Shown: piece by piece, positions 8,796 to 17,092 of the stretch | Numbering within the stretch: the first letter of the stretch is position 1 | Layout of the letters: every line of letters begins with the position of its first letter | Origin: an uncultured Bacilli bacterium | GTDB taxonomy: Bacteria > Bacillota_I > Bacilli_A > RF39 > UBA660 | DNA length: 64,000 bases | Direction: 5' to 3' | Assembly (NCBI GenBank): GCA_910580185.1 | Contig: CAJTWC010000001.1 | Span: forward strand, 1-64,000 | Translations under genes and position numbers: made by a program | Notes under the pieces: generated by a model | Database searches by the model: none | What the model was told of the DNA's origin: nothing | The model's input: the letters and a program-made list of their open reading frames with translations, nothing else

Positions 8796-9932
8796 TTATT
8801 TTTTAACAAAACTTTTTCCCATCTCATCATCAAATGGTTTTTCAAAATAACTCATATCTTGCAATTTACCAAATCCAAAGTAAGCTTCAGTTCTATTTGC
8901 ATATTTTTTAAATCCAGCATTTTTGCGGACTGAAAGCGAATCATCACTATAATTAAAACCAATAGATGATATACTAACATACCCTATACATCTTAACTCA
9001 TCAGAATATATTTTTAAAGCATCGGATTCTATACCCATGTTTTTATAATCATTATCTATTATAGCAACATCAATATCAGTCGCTAAATTACTAGGATCAT
9101 TATGTAATTTTTCAACGTATCCTATGACTTTACCATCATTATGTACAATTAAATAATCATATCTATTAGGTCCTTTGAATTTTTTACTTAATCTATAATC
9201 ATTGAATGTGGTTTTATAAAAACCTATATCCGTTGCTAAATTTTGCTCATTTAAACTCCTACCAAATCTTTCTTGCAAATAATCTGTTTCGTCTTCTTCA
9301 TAGTTTTCCGGATCAATAAGTTTAAAAGAACTACCATTTAATACCATTTTCTTCTTTCCTAAATCTACAATTCTTTCCTGATTGCATACTAAAACTTTAT
9401 TTTCTGGCAATAGTAGATGTTCTTCATTAGTATCAGGTACTACCTCAAACATATGGGTTCCATAAAGTTCATCGCCAACTTTTTTAGAAAAATTTCTAGT
9501 ACCTATATAATCATATAAATCTAAATCTCTAAAAAGTTCTACAGCCACTTCATCATTAGCAGGAATCTCTGCTAAAACATTGCGTAAATTTAATGATTCA
9601 AAAGCGTATCTAGTCATTGCATTTATAGCTTTTTGTCCATACAAAATCTTCTTTGCTTTATTACCATTTACTTCTTCTGAAAAATCAAAACTAATATTAG
9701 CTCTTTGATTTGTTTGAACTATACTATCAAATCCTATAGTACCCACAAATTTATCAGTATCATTTTCAATGATTGCTAAATAATCTTTTATAGCAAGTTT
9801 ATTTAAAGCCTCTTTAGCTTCTTCTTCAGTTTTTCCTTGCATAACCTTAAAATCTAAATAATCTTTAGCATTTTTATCCTTATCTATTGTTTTAAGAGAT
9901 ACATATGCACCATCATGTCTTAAGTAATTCAT
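8796..9932 (-). CDS. Protein with two GNAT-like acetyltransferase domains
   Basis: A 378-residue soluble protein. The N-terminal half (about 1-170) reads like a GNAT domain of the ribosomal-protein acetyltransferase group: YLRHDGAYVSLKTIDKDKN, then FVGTIGFDSIV, AINAMTRYAFESLNLRNVLAEI and ELFRDLDLYDYIGTR. The C-terminal half (about 215-360) is a second GNAT-like unit with VIGYVEKL, DIDVAIIDNDYKNMGIESDAL and VRKNAGFKKYANRTEAYFG. A GGAGG site precedes the ATG. It lies 71 bases downstream of a kinase-like gene on the same strand, a pairing that recurs as a fusion at 37.4-38.7 kb. The substrate is unknown. Confidence 0.7.
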   Translation of the reverse strand: MNYLRHDGAYVSLKTIDKDKNAKDYLDFKVMQGKTEEEAKEALNKLAIKDYLAIIENDTDKFVGTIGFDSIVQTNQRANISFDFSEEVNGNKAKKILYGQKAINAMTRYAFESLNLRNVLAEIPANDEVAVELFRDLDLYDYIGTRNFSKKVGDELYGTHMFEVVPDTNEEHLLLPENKVLVCNQERIVDLGKKKMVLNGSSFKLIDPENYEEDETDYLQERFGRSLNEQNLATDIGFYKTTFNDYRLSKKFKGPNRYDYLIVHNDGKVIGYVEKLHNDPSNLATDIDVAIIDNDYKNMGIESDALKIYSDELRCIGYVSISSIGFNYSDDSLSVRKNAGFKKYANRTEAYFGFGKLQDMSYFEKPFDDEMGKSFVKK

Positions 9933-10003
9933 AAATTTCCTCCTAGTTAAAATGTATGATTATAATATCATCTTTTTCCATCTCAATCAACTTTTACTAA
10001 TAG

Positions 10004-10828
10004 TTAATACCGTCTTTTCTTTAAATAAGAAATAATATCGTCTTTCATATCTTCATCAAATCTAATTTCTTTATCACCAGTAAATAAATTACGCATCTGC
10101 ATTTTAAATTCTTGAGGTATACCTTTATTCTTTTGAATAAAATAATTTAATGTTTTTAACATTTTATTTTCTCTAATGTTTTTCTTAGTTGGCTTTATTG
10201 AACAAAAATATTCATATTCATCTAAACTTAGAAGAAGTCTTGCCAATATCAGATAAAGCCTATATAGGTTATAATCTGGATCTAAATCTCCAAATGTAGT
10301 ATTATATCTTTTGACATTTGCATTAGTCCTTATAAATTCCTTTATATTATCTGGTACTTTTTGATAAAAAGTAAAATCATTATCTATTGCAAATAAATTA
10401 TAATTTTTATCCCAAAATAAATTGTTTAACTTTAAATCAGAAACTATGTATTTTTTTCTCGTAAGTTCGATAATTAAATCTATTATACCAGATACAATTC
10501 TTATATATTTAGGATTATTATATTGCGTATGGCATGCATTATAACCAGTTTCACCATCTATATAATTCATTTTTGCTACTTGTAAAATTTCATTTTCGTC
10601 TAAATATAATGTATCAGGTACAATTAAACAATTGGGTAATTTCGTATTAGAAAGACTTATTATGTTTTCTTGTATTATTTGTCTTGTTTCATCACTTATC
10701 TTTTTCTTATACCATTTATAACAAAATTTTTCATCATAAGGTTTATATATTTTAGAAGTTCCACCGTAGCTGATAATAGATTCTTCACTAAGATGTAACG
10801 TAGATGATTTTTTAATATCTATTTTCAT
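10004..10828 (-). CDS. Protein-kinase-like fold protein
   Basis: A 274-residue soluble protein with the order of motifs of a small eukaryotic-like kinase. A glycine-rich start is IISYGGTSKIYKP, and a candidate ATP-binding lysine is in FCYKWYKKK. The catalytic loop is YIVSDLKLNNLFWD near residue 140, with Asp, Lys and Asn kept but the usual HRD changed to VSD. The metal-binding DFG is replaced by DND in FAIDNDF. It could be an active atypical kinase or a pseudokinase. Its ribosome binding site, GGAG, is rather far (13 bases) from the ATG. A promoter (10867-10895) precedes it, and the double-GNAT gene follows on the same strand. Confidence 0.65.
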   Translation of the reverse strand: MKIDIKKSSTLHLSEESIISYGGTSKIYKPYDEKFCYKWYKKKISDETRQIIQENIISLSNTKLPNCLIVPDTLYLDENEILQVAKMNYIDGETGYNACHTQYNNPKYIRIVSGIIDLIIELTRKKYIVSDLKLNNLFWDKNYNLFAIDNDFTFYQKVPDNIKEFIRTNANVKRYNTTFGDLDPDYNLYRLYLILARLLLSLDEYEYFCSIKPTKKNIRENKMLKTLNYFIQKNKGIPQEFKMQMRNLFTGDKEIRFDEDMKDDIISYLKKRRY

Positions 10829-10866
10829 AAGTAAATTAAAACTCCTTTATTAATAAATTGTGATTT

Positions 10867-10895
10867 ATTGTATCACTTTTTCTCATATTAATCAA
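10867..10895 (-). promoter_or_regulatory. SigA-type promoter of the kinase-like gene
   Basis: On the minus strand TTGATT (10890-10895) and TACAAT (10867-10872) are 17 bases apart, 39 bases upstream of the start codon. Confidence 0.6.
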
Positions 10896-10928
10896 TTTTT
10901 ATGATAGAATCATTATAGAGGTGATTAT

Positions 10929-11327
10929 ATGAAAGATTGTATTTTTTGTAAAATAATTAATGGGGATATACCTAGTATGAAAATATATGAAGATGATATT
11001 TGTCTAGCCTTTTTAGATATTAACCCAAACAGTGATGGACATACTCTTATCATACCTAAAGAGCATTATAAAGATATATTTGATATTCCAAGTGATACTT
11101 TATCACATATATATGAAATATCTAAGATAATAATGAAGAAATTAGAAGAAAAATTAGGTTGTAATGGTTTTTCCTTACTTCAAAATAATGGAAATATTCA
11201 AGAAGTAAAACATTATCATTTACATGTAATACCATATTATGATGATAAGCATGCAGTAGAAACAATATTACATAAAGATTTACTAAAAGATACAAAAGAG
11301 ACTTATAAAATGATAAAAGAAGCTTAA
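10929..11327 (+). CDS. HIT-family nucleotide hydrolase
   Basis: A 132-residue histidine-triad protein of the Hit/Hint branch, which hydrolyses adenylated small molecules or dinucleotides. The N-terminal zinc-like CIFCKIINGDIPS is present, followed by DINPNSDGHTLIIPKEHY and the triad HYHLHVIPYY near residues 98-107, where the histidines are in the HxHxHxx arrangement. AGAGGTGAT precedes the ATG. It is a single-gene unit read divergently from the kinase-like gene and convergently with the VanY-type gene. Confidence 0.93.
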   Translation: MKDCIFCKIINGDIPSMKIYEDDICLAFLDINPNSDGHTLIIPKEHYKDIFDIPSDTLSHIYEISKIIMKKLEEKLGCNGFSLLQNNGNIQEVKHYHLHVIPYYDDKHAVETILHKDLLKDTKETYKMIKEA

Positions 11328-11338
11328 GTGCTTCTTTT
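11315..11338. terminator. Bidirectional terminator
   Basis: AAAAGAAGC pairs with GCTTCTTTT around a 6-base loop between the convergent HIT and VanY-type genes. T-runs lie on both sides, and it overlaps the end of the HIT gene. Confidence 0.85.
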
Positions 11339-12716
11339 ATTGTATTCCTAAATATTCCTCAAGTGTAAGACCTGATTCATAAACTTTTTTTGCATTATCT
11401 TTTCCTAAATATCTTATATGCCAAGGTTCATATATATAACCTGTTATATCGGTTTTATCTTTAGGATATCTTACAATAAAACCATAAAGATGTGCATTTT
11501 CCTCTAACCATTTAGCTTCATCGGTATTTGCAAATGATCTTTCAACACTACCAACATCGAATGCAAGACCTGTTTGGTGTTCTGAATGTCCTGGTTTTGC
11601 TGAATAGGTATTAGCTTCCTCTTCTCCATCTTTTTTAACATATTTATTATATAAGTTTTCTTGAGTAATATAAGAACGGTATCCTGATACTAATGGTATT
11701 TTAAGTCCTAATACCTTTGCATCAGCTTGCATACTTTCAAGTGCTTTTTTAGCCTCTTTATTTACCTTTGGATCATAATCTTTAGGAAGCCCATAAGTTT
11801 TATTTACAAGTAATATTCCATTTACATACGTAATACCATCTTTAACTTCTATATTAGACTGTTCTTTATTAACTTCACTACTTTTTTCTTTTACTTCCAC
11901 GTTTCTTATTACACTAAATTTATTCCCTGATGAATCCCTAACACTATAAGTAACCTTATATAATCCTGATTTTTTATTATTAACCGTATTTTTAACAACT
12001 ACTTTTTTGGTTATATCACCATCATAATTATCAGTTGCCTTATATCCAGGTTCAACGTAATTCTTACCATATTCTACTACTACGTAAGAATCATTAAGCG
12101 TTATTTCTGGTTTTTCAGTATCAACTATTTTTATCTTTCTATATAACTTTTCAGTATAATATTTAGATATGTTTGCGTTATAAGAGACTATGTATGTACC
12201 AATTTTATTTGAATTAAAATCTGAATTAACATTTATATTTTTACTATTTTTTTCATTTACCTTTAAAGTAACATATGGATCATTATATTCTTCTTTATAA
12301 TTTAAAGTAATACTATCTTTATCATTTAAATTAAAGATGACACTATTATGTTCTTTTTTATATGTTTTTATATCATCGCGGCATAAACCAGAATACGTAT
12401 ACTTTCTATATAAATATTTACCTTTTATTTTAAAACCCTCATCTTTCAAATCTGCTAATAACTTGTGTTTTATTAATTCATCGCTAGCGGTTACATCATA
12501 TATTTCTTTTACATGACAATTAAACCAAGCATGTTTAAACTTTGTATTTACCTTTATATTATAATTACTCTTATTTATTTCATATTTATATTCGCTATTA
12601 AAGTTTGGAAGCATAAAGAAAATCGTAGCTACTAAATATATAATTAAAATGATTACTAATAAAAAAACTAAACAGTTAAAAACTTTTAATCTTGTATTAC
12701 CTATTTTAATAGTCAT
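11337..12716 (-). CDS. Membrane-anchored VanY/DacB-type D,D-carboxypeptidase with Ig-like domain
   Basis: A 459-residue peptidoglycan peptidase of family M15B. An N-terminal membrane segment (about residues 11-37) anchors it outside the membrane. A bacterial Ig-like DUF5011 unit covers about 200-280 (EKPEITLNDSYVVVEYGKN, YDGDITKKVVV, YSVRDSSGNKF). The catalytic domain is C-terminal, with SGYRS, zinc ligands in the HSEHQTGLAFDVG segment, and EPWHIRYLG. Such enzymes remove terminal D-Ala from peptidoglycan precursors, and vancomycin resistance is not implied outside a van cluster. AGGTGGTGA precedes the start. The same Ig-like fold occurs in the phage tail protein at 57.8-59.4 kb. Confidence 0.9.
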   Translation of the reverse strand: MTIKIGNTRLKVFNCLVFLLVIILIIYLVATIFFMLPNFNSEYKYEINKSNYNIKVNTKFKHAWFNCHVKEIYDVTASDELIKHKLLADLKDEGFKIKGKYLYRKYTYSGLCRDDIKTYKKEHNSVIFNLNDKDSITLNYKEEYNDPYVTLKVNEKNSKNINVNSDFNSNKIGTYIVSYNANISKYYTEKLYRKIKIVDTEKPEITLNDSYVVVEYGKNYVEPGYKATDNYDGDITKKVVVKNTVNNKKSGLYKVTYSVRDSSGNKFSVIRNVEVKEKSSEVNKEQSNIEVKDGITYVNGILLVNKTYGLPKDYDPKVNKEAKKALESMQADAKVLGLKIPLVSGYRSYITQENLYNKYVKKDGEEEANTYSAKPGHSEHQTGLAFDVGSVERSFANTDEAKWLEENAHLYGFIVRYPKDKTDITGYIYEPWHIRYLGKDNAKKVYESGLTLEEYLGIQ

Positions 12717-12788
12717 ATAATCACCACCAAACCTAAATCTATTTATATTTTATATCATTTCTTATAAATTAACAATAAAATTTAAAAA

Positions 12789-12811
12789 ACAAGAACATTA
12801 ATCGTTCTTGT
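12789..12811 (-). terminator. Terminator of the leucine-rich-repeat gene
   Basis: ACAAGAAC (12789-12796) pairs with GTTCTTGT (12804-12811), and GTTTTTTAAATTTT follows on the minus strand. It overlaps the last codons of the gene. Confidence 0.85.
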
Positions 12812-15800
12812 CTTTATTCTTCTTATATATTAAGTATCCTATTATTCCAAGTATTATTAGTATTAATAATAGCCATAATATACATCTAAAACTTATACCT
12901 TTATTTATCTTGGTATTACTTTCCAATAACTTTGTATCTTTTTTTATACTTTTTCCAGTTAACTCTTTATCTGTTAGTACATAACTTCCAAGTTCTTTTA
13001 CATAGAAACTTAATTTCTTTTCTTTTGGATTTATGTTTTCTGCTACTAATGTTAATTTGCCATTTTTATAACTATAAAGTCTTAGGTTTCTTGTACCTAT
13101 GTTTTTCTTAATAGTATCTGTTACATCCATACTTATTAATGTTTTCCCTGGCAAGTTATTATTACTTTTAAAGCTTAACACCATTCCACTTGTTACTTTA
13201 TCTTTTACTTCGTTATATATAATAGATTCTTTCAATACTTTTAATTCATAACTTAAATCTAAGTTACCTTCTATTTTTTCTATATCTTTTCCATTTATTG
13301 TAACTGTTATTCCTTCATTTTTTACTACTATGTTTCTATCTTTTCCTTTTACTAATAACAAAGTTGCAAGTGGTACGTTTTCTCCTTCTATTATTATATC
13401 TTCTAATTTAACATCTTTTAAAGCTTCTTCATTTCTTTTAGCAATCTTATTAATTACTTTTTCATTTGCTTCTTCTTTATTTTCCGGTTTTTCTTTTGTG
13501 CCATTACTTGAGTCACTTACTACTTCTTCTTTTATTACCTTTTTAATATTAGTTACGGTGTATGTATCTACTATAACATCTTTATCTTTAATAATAAACT
13601 TATCATCCTCTAAAGTACCTGTTAATCCATTAAGTGTTAGATTAATCTTGCTTGCATCAAAGTCTTTATTTAACGCATCTATAGTCTTTTTATCTTTATC
13701 TATTTTATATTCTTTACTTGTTATGTCATATACCTTTATTTCTTGACTTAAGAAATATGGTAATATTACATCTTTATCTTGAATATTTTCTACTTCTAAG
13801 CATATTTTCTCATCCTGTAAATACTGACACTTAAAAATTTTATTATACAAATCTGATTGATAACTAATAATGTTTTCATTAGACAAATATATATTTGTTA
13901 TACCTTCTTTTAATGCCTTTAATTTACTATCTTCATATACTGCAACACCCGTATCAACAATATCGTAATTTATTTCATATTTATTATTTAATTTAATATC
14001 TTTTTTATAATCTATCTCTTTTCCATTTAACATATATAAAGGCTTTGATATTACATTATTATCTACTGCAATTAACTGTAATCCCGATAATTTACTTAAA
14101 TTTAAATCTGATAAATTATTATTAGGGGTATATAAAACAAATAATGATTCTAAACTATCTAATCCTTTTATTTTACTTATATTATTATTAGCTATTGCAA
14201 TTGTTTGTAAAGATACGTTGTTTGTTAAATCTAAATTAGTTAGTTTATTATTTAATAATATAAGATTTGATAAATTAATATTATTTTTTAAATTTATTGT
14301 TTCAATATTATTATAGCTTAAGTCTAAATCCGTTAAATTAATAAGCTTTTCAATTCCCGTTGAATCTGATACATTTTGATTTGGACAATATAGATATCCT
14401 ATGTTTTGCATTTCTTCATTCGTTAATAAATAATTTCCTTCTATCTCATCTACCTTAAAATATTCTCTTACTATACAAGTATATAAGTTTTTATCTTTAA
14501 ATCCCGATTTTATATAAGCATCTTCTACTTTTTCTCTTTCATTTATTATTTCATAACTATCTACTACGTTTTTATCTGAATCTAATATTTCTAATCTATT
14601 TTTGTTTACATTCATTTCATATAATCCATATAAATCAGAAGAAGACATCCATATTTTATCTTTATTAAAAATATTATTATTTACATCTATTGTTTTATTA
14701 TTATTGTCTATCATATAGTGTGAACTATTTAGCTTATATGTTAAATAATTAATAAATTTATATGTTTCTACTACATTTCCACCACTATCTTTTATTTCCA
14801 ACTTATTTTTATTCATATTTAAACTATACCCAGATGGATTAATTGAAAATTTCCAATTATTATAACTACTTAATATTTCGCCTTTTAAATCTATCGTCTT
14901 ATTCTTCTCATCTATTGTGTAATATGAACTAGTTAGCTTATATAATGAATAATTTTTAAATATATATGTATCTACTATATTCCCATTACCATCTTTTATA
15001 TTTAATTTATCATTATTTATTATTAAGCTATAATCAGATGGACTAACTAAAAATTTCTGGTAAGAAATATTACTTAATATTTCACCTTTTAAATCTATTT
15101 GATTATTCTCATAATCTATTAAATAATGATCACTGGTTACACCGATAAAATTAAAAAGGTATGAGGCAAGAAGAACACATGAATCAGAAACTTTATACCT
15201 AATAACCATAGCCGTAACACCAGGTTTTAATCTTTTAACTATATCATTATTATATGTTGCAATAGATGCATCTACAGTAGATAATATATTATTTGGATAT
15301 GCAGTTGTAATGCTCTGTTCCACTGTTATACTATCATCTATTGTATAATATGTTCTATTAAAAGCGTTAGTATCAAGTATTAAATTTTTTATTTTTGAAT
15401 TATTACTTAAATCTATGTTACTTAAGTTATTATTCAGCATCGATAACGTTGTTAATTCTGGATTATGGCTTAGATCTATATTTGTTAATTTGTTATCACT
15501 TAGGTATAAAGCGTACAATTTCATATTTTGACTTAGGTCTATGCTTGTTAAATTATTGTTATTAAGCCATAAGGTGTGTAAGCCTGTATTTTGGCTTACA
15601 TCTATGCTTGTCAAATTATTATTTCCTACATCCAAAGTACCCAAACCTGTATTTTGGCTTACATCTATACTTGTCAAATTATTATTTCCTACATCCAAAG
15701 TACCCAAACCTGTATTTTGGCTTACATCTATACTTGTCAAATTATTATTTCCTACATCTAAATAACTTAAATTTATATTTTCATTTACGTCTATACTATT

Positions 15801-16562
15801 TAAGTTATTCCTAGTTAAATATAAATATTTTAAAGCAGTATTTTTACTTACATCTATGCTTACCAAATTGTTAAAAGATAGACTCAATTCTGTTAATGCA
15901 GTATTATTACTCAAATCTAAACTTGTTAAATTATTACTGCTTAAAGACAATTTTGTTAACTTTACATTTTTACTTACATCTATGCTACTTATTTTATTAT
16001 GCCCTAAAGATAAATTTATTAATTCTGAATTATGACTTACATCTATGCTTGTTAAATTACCAGAGCCAGGATTACTAATACTACTACCATCAAGAGATAA
16101 ATTGGTCAATCCAATTAAATACTGAACGCCATCTGCAGTGTCTATATTTCTACTATCAATAGATAAACTAGTAATACTTTGTAATTGTTCTTCAGTTATA
16201 GTATTACAATAGTTTGAATTATTATATGGATAATTACTATATTCACCTACATATCCATTACTTAATACTGCACTATAAAACTTTGGGTCAGTAAAACCAT
16301 AATCATATTTCCCTTCTGGGTTAGATTCGCTTTTAGGCTGATATTTAGCCGGTATTTCAGAACATAAATTTACGTTTACAGCACCCTTTAACTTATTAAA
16401 CCTAGGAATTATATTAAAACTTACTAAACAGCCACTAAGTAAAATTATTACTAATAACAATGATACAGCACTCATTATTACTGATTTCTTTTTTAATTTT
16501 GTATCAGCCAGTCGTGGCCTTCCTACTTTTAGTTTTTCTTCTTTTTTATTAAATAGCTTCAT
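12798..16562 (-). CDS. Giant leucine-rich-repeat surface protein, membrane-anchored at both ends
   Basis: A 1254-residue surface protein. A cytoplasmic tail of about 30 residues contains KVGRPRLADTKLKKK, followed by a membrane segment (about 31-52) that includes LSGC, a possible lipobox although the tail is long for a lipoprotein signal. Around residues 130-400 are bacterial LRRs of 21 residues with consensus LTSIDVSQNTxLxxLxxxNNN, three of them nearly identical. Then come four or five copies of a 60-70-residue module starting YxIDxxNKTID and ending with a DxY-V/I-F pattern, a second LRR block near 760-860, a Lys/Glu-rich region, and a C-terminal membrane helix (about 1225-1245) with a KKNKDKND tail. 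It probably binds host or polymer ligands, but this is inference. AGGTGATAA precedes the start. Confidence 0.85.
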   Translation of the reverse strand: MKLFNKKEEKLKVGRPRLADTKLKKKSVIMSAVSLLLVIILLSGCLVSFNIIPRFNKLKGAVNVNLCSEIPAKYQPKSESNPEGKYDYGFTDPKFYSAVLSNGYVGEYSNYPYNNSNYCNTITEEQLQSITSLSIDSRNIDTADGVQYLIGLTNLSLDGSSISNPGSGNLTSIDVSHNSELINLSLGHNKISSIDVSKNVKLTKLSLSSNNLTSLDLSNNTALTELSLSFNNLVSIDVSKNTALKYLYLTRNNLNSIDVNENINLSYLDVGNNNLTSIDVSQNTGLGTLDVGNNNLTSIDVSQNTGLGTLDVGNNNLTSIDVSQNTGLHTLWLNNNNLTSIDLSQNMKLYALYLSDNKLTNIDLSHNPELTTLSMLNNNLSNIDLSNNSKIKNLILDTNAFNRTYYTIDDSITVEQSITTAYPNNILSTVDASIATYNNDIVKRLKPGVTAMVIRYKVSDSCVLLASYLFNFIGVTSDHYLIDYENNQIDLKGEILSNISYQKFLVSPSDYSLIINNDKLNIKDGNGNIVDTYIFKNYSLYKLTSSYYTIDEKNKTIDLKGEILSSYNNWKFSINPSGYSLNMNKNKLEIKDSGGNVVETYKFINYLTYKLNSSHYMIDNNNKTIDVNNNIFNKDKIWMSSSDLYGLYEMNVNKNRLEILDSDKNVVDSYEIINEREKVEDAYIKSGFKDKNLYTCIVREYFKVDEIEGNYLLTNEEMQNIGYLYCPNQNVSDSTGIEKLINLTDLDLSYNNIETINLKNNINLSNLILLNNKLTNLDLTNNVSLQTIAIANNNISKIKGLDSLESLFVLYTPNNNLSDLNLSKLSGLQLIAVDNNVISKPLYMLNGKEIDYKKDIKLNNKYEINYDIVDTGVAVYEDSKLKALKEGITNIYLSNENIISYQSDLYNKIFKCQYLQDEKICLEVENIQDKDVILPYFLSQEIKVYDITSKEYKIDKDKKTIDALNKDFDASKINLTLNGLTGTLEDDKFIIKDKDVIVDTYTVTNIKKVIKEEVVSDSSNGTKEKPENKEEANEKVINKIAKRNEEALKDVKLEDIIIEGENVPLATLLLVKGKDRNIVVKNEGITVTINGKDIEKIEGNLDLSYELKVLKESIIYNEVKDKVTSGMVLSFKSNNNLPGKTLISMDVTDTIKKNIGTRNLRLYSYKNGKLTLVAENINPKEKKLSFYVKELGSYVLTDKELTGKSIKKDTKLLESNTKINKGISFRCILWLLLILIILGIIGYLIYKKNKDKND
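15608..15765 (-). repeat. 63-bp tandem repeat inside the LRR gene
   Basis: Units begin at 15608, 15671 and 15734 with a period of exactly 63 bases, which is 21 codons or one leucine-rich repeat. The first two units are nearly base-identical, and the third diverges after about 30 bases. Flanking repeats are more diverged, so the identical units look recently duplicated. Confidence 0.9.
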
Positions 16563-16680
16563 AATATTATCACCTGTTTATAACCCTTCCATTATCTTAT
16601 TTTCTATGTTGATAATATCATAATCCCCCCCCCGGTCAAGGTTTAAAGCTCTCCTGCGGAAAAAGGAAGTGTAAAAAGAA

Positions 16681-16702
16681 AAAAGAAGCTTTTTTAAGCT
16701 TC
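16681..16702 (-). terminator. Terminator of the YjcZ-like gene pair
   Basis: GAAGCT (16685-16690) pairs with AGCTTC (16697-16702), and TTTTTTC follows on the minus strand. Confidence 0.7.
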
Positions 16703-16703
16703 C

Positions 16704-16844
16704 TTAACATACAAATGAACCAACTATTATAGCAAGTAGGATATAAAGTACTATTACTAGTAAAAATCCATTGCCTCTTCTTCCACAAGTGTTTCCACAT
16801 GTGTTGCAAGAGTTAGTTGTAGTTGTTGTTCCGCAACATGCCAT
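16704..16844 (-). CDS. YjcZ-like small membrane protein, 46 residues
   Basis: A short gene with a good AAGGGAGG site 8 bases before ATG. The peptide starts MACCGTTTTTNSCNTCGN, a Cys-rich and Thr-rich head, then has the basic turn GRRGNG and one hydrophobic helix FLLVIVLYILLAIIVGSF. The helix with G-F at the front and IxGxx at the end resembles the YjcZ/YhfH group of tiny proteins tied to sporulation in Bacilli. Six cysteines, five of them in the head, are unusual and might allow cross-linking in a spore layer. It starts 25 bases after the 27-residue gene and probably shares its transcript. Confidence 0.7.
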   Translation of the reverse strand: MACCGTTTTTNSCNTCGNTCGRRGNGFLLVIVLYILLAIIVGSFVC

Positions 16845-16869
16845 AGTTTAAACCTCCCTTTCTTTTATA

Positions 16870-16953
16870 CTAAACGTAAGCACCTATTATGATTACTAAT
16901 AAGATGAATAATACTAATATGATGCCAGCACCAGAAGCGTAATTGTGTCCCAT
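16870..16953 (-). CDS. YjcZ-family sporulation micropeptide, 27 residues
   Basis: The 27-residue peptide is MGHNYASGAGIILVLFIL plus LVIIIGAYV. That is a Gly/Tyr-containing head and a single hydrophobic helix, exactly the YjcZ family layout (GxGxxLVLFILLVIIIGAYV). A perfect AAAAGGAGG lies 8 bases upstream of ATG. A second ATG overlapping in another frame is closer to the site and gives no family match. Members are small hydrophobic proteins found in spore-formers. The exact function is not known. A SigK-like promoter lies just upstream. Confidence 0.78.
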   Translation of the reverse strand: MGHNYASGAGIILVLFILLVIIIGAYV

Positions 16954-16983
16954 AATTCATTCCTCCTTTTCGTCTTTTCAAAG

Positions 16984-17010
16984 TATTTTATGGTTTTTAT
17001 ATAAAAAGTG
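16984..17010 (-). promoter_or_regulatory. Possible SigK-type promoter of the YjcZ-like genes
   Basis: On the minus strand a CAC element (17008-17010) lies 15 bases before CATAAAATA (16984-16992), close to the mother-cell SigK consensus AC-N16/17-CATANNNTA. The spacing is one base short, so this is suggestive only. Confidence 0.35.
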
Positions 17011-17030
17011 TGATTGGTTTATCAAAAAAG

Positions 17031-17059
17031 TTGCGCCAAAACATATAATTTGTTATGAT
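17031..17059 (+). promoter_or_regulatory. SigA-type promoter of the foldase gene
   Basis: TTGCGC (17031-17036) and TATGAT (17054-17059) are 17 bases apart, 33 bases before the ATG. Confidence 0.65.
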
Positions 17060-17092
17060 ATATAAGTAAATTGATAGGAGGATATAAATAAA

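Noticed and set aside
15541..15814. Plus-strand open frames over the LRR repeats
   Set aside because: They are antisense shadows of the 63-bp repeats, with no ribosome binding sites.
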